Shown: in pieces, positions 6,019-7,110 of the stretch | How the letters are laid out: each line of letters starts with the position of its first letter | Numbering within the stretch: position 1 is the stretch's first letter | From: Bdellovibrionales bacterium | GTDB lineage: Bacteria; Bdellovibrionota; Bdellovibrionia; Bdellovibrionales; UBA1609 | Reading direction: 5' to 3' | Length of the DNA stretch: 7,110 bases | NCBI GenBank assembly: GCA_020435185.1 | Contig: JAGRAA010000157.1 | Coordinates: forward strand, 1 to 7,110 | Translations under genes and position numbers: made by a program | Notes under the pieces: generated by a model | Database searches by the model: none | What the model was told of the DNA's origin: nothing | Seen by the model: only the letters and a program-made list of their open reading frames with translations

Positions 6019-7104
6019 TCACTTCTTAAACTCCCAAAAGGGTCTTTCTTGACCGAGCCCAGCAAACTTATTGTCGAACCATTGATAGAGAATCAAATTG
6101 CGTAGGATAGCTTTGACATAATGGCTTGTTTCTTCCCAAGGCAATTCATCAATCCAAAGCTCATCATCAGGGTTAGTGCTACGAAATTTACCAAAGTCCT
6201 TAAATTCTTCTCTCACCTTTGTCCATCTTCTCATATTACCTATACCCGCATTGTACGCGGCTAGAGCAAAGGGTACATTTCCGTCATGAGCCCGCATCAT
6301 TTTTTTAAGGTAATAGGTTCCAAACATTACATTAGTTTGTGGGTCATTTAAATCTTCTGGGAAGTTAATATTTTTAAGCTTTAAATCTCTTTGAACATCC
6401 TTAGCCGTTATTGAGACAATCTGCATTAGTCCCACAGCCTTAGCCTCACTCACAGCCTTTACTCTAAAACTGCTTTCTTGTTTAATTAAGGAGTAAATTA
6501 AATTGTCTTCTATTCCACGCTTTTCAGCTTCTTTAGTTACAGAATTTTTAAATTCTACAGGATAGACCAGGCGAACAAAAGGCTCAGACAGGTACTCTTT
6601 ATTTAAATTCCATGCACTGCGAACAAATAATGTGGCATCATAATGGTCAAAGGCAAGAAAGCTCCACTTAGCATATAATATATTCTCATCGGAAGAAGCC
6701 GGATCTTGAAATTGCTTTAATTCTTCTTGTGCTTCAAAAAACCATCCCGCTCGCAATAGAATTTTTATTTTAGACCATATCTTATTCTCTCGTGGGGTCA
6801 TCCACTTTTTAATTTTGGACGCATCTCCAGACCAGGGTTTTATGATTGGGTCATTCGGAGTCAATTCTATTTTCGCTCTAAGACCATAATAGGTTAACGG
6901 AAACTCTTCAATAATTTGGTTTGCCATCTTTTCTGCTGTTGGCAAGCTTAACTTTTGTTGAGACCTCCATAACCAATACATCGATTTTAATCTATAAGAC
7001 TCTTCGATAGAGTTTTGAAATCCTGCAGTTAAATATTTTTCAAAATACGAGGCTGCAGAAGAATAATTTTTTAATCTGTATTGACTAAGGCCTAAATAAA
7101 ACAA
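6019..7104 (-). CDS. Slt-type soluble lytic transglycosylase, C-terminal part at the window edge
   Basis: A periplasmic peptidoglycan-cleaving enzyme of the Slt family. The 361 visible residues hold a TPR-like helical start (FYLGLSQYRLKNYSSAASYF at 2-21), more helical repeats to about 185, and a C-terminal SLT catalytic domain at about 190-345: probable catalytic E210 in IKQESSF, AVGLMQIV at 223-230, AAYNAGIGNMRRW at 282-294 and the family closing motif LPWEETSHYVKAILRN at 321-336. Slt70 proteins have about 600-650 residues, so the N-terminal superhelix seems mostly outside or missing. The nominal start is TTG at 7104, but an in-frame TAA occupies 7110-7108, and the sequence begins in the middle of a repeat with no signal peptide. 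The gene is therefore either broken or frameshifted at the edge, or starts unusually. It lies 150 bases upstream of mltD on the same strand. Confidence 0.88.
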   Translation of the reverse strand: MFYLGLSQYRLKNYSSAASYFEKYLTAGFQNSIEESYRLKSMYWLWRSQQKLSLPTAEKMANQIIEEFPLTYYGLRAKIELTPNDPIIKPWSGDASKIKKWMTPRENKIWSKIKILLRAGWFFEAQEELKQFQDPASSDENILYAKWSFLAFDHYDATLFVRSAWNLNKEYLSEPFVRLVYPVEFKNSVTKEAEKRGIEDNLIYSLIKQESSFRVKAVSEAKAVGLMQIVSITAKDVQRDLKLKNINFPEDLNDPQTNVMFGTYYLKKMMRAHDGNVPFALAAYNAGIGNMRRWTKVREEFKDFGKFRSTNPDDELWIDELPWEETSHYVKAILRNLILYQWFDNKFAGLGQERPFWEFKK

Positions 7105-7110
7105 TGCTTA

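Overview
The window is ordinary-looking bacterial chromosome, low in G+C (roughly 40% by eye), tightly packed and mostly made of housekeeping genes. There are no transposases, phage genes, CRISPR arrays or tRNA/rRNA genes. A dimeric-type glycyl-tRNA synthetase placed directly upstream of pyruvate phosphate dikinase, an Mrp ATPase, a lone receiver protein and two lytic transglycosylases together suggest a Gram-negative bacterium. An AT-rich member of the Bdellovibrio-like lineage is my best guess, but that is inference from general resemblance, not proof.

Layout. On the minus strand, 2400 down to 1 carries three genes in a row: a small membrane-anchored protein ending in a degenerate J-domain-like segment, then glyS (dimeric GlyRS), then ppdK, which runs off the left edge. 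From 2498 to 4102 a plus-strand operon carries an Mrp/ApbC-type ATPase, a small integral membrane protein (start and stop overlap by 1 base) and a stand-alone CheY-like receiver (20-base overlap, TTG start). The two groups diverge from a short spacer that holds a perfect 15-bp palindrome. From 7104 down to 4393, two minus-strand lytic transglycosylase genes (Slt-like, then an MltD-like lipoprotein with three LysM repeats) converge on the operon.

The most interesting part is the 290-base gap 4103-4392. It has no credible protein gene, but it has a promoter with a perfect TATAAT, a self-complementary stretch starting GGGTTA and closing with TAACCC, and a strong plus-strand intrinsic terminator. 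This is best read as a stand-alone structured small RNA gene of about 185 nt. Its family is unrecognised; 6S-like is a weak possibility. It carries competing GGAGG/CCTCC pairings, and inverted repeats surround its -10 box.

How the genes work together: glyS and ppdK serve translation and pyruvate/PEP metabolism. The two transglycosylases cut peptidoglycan from the periplasm and outer membrane. The Mrp-membrane-receiver operon is of unknown joint purpose. Its Mrp lacks the CxxC iron-sulfur motif, which makes a standard Fe-S carrier role doubtful. The slt gene shows oddities at both ends: an in-frame stop at the window edge, and a protein-like open +1 frame at its 3' end.
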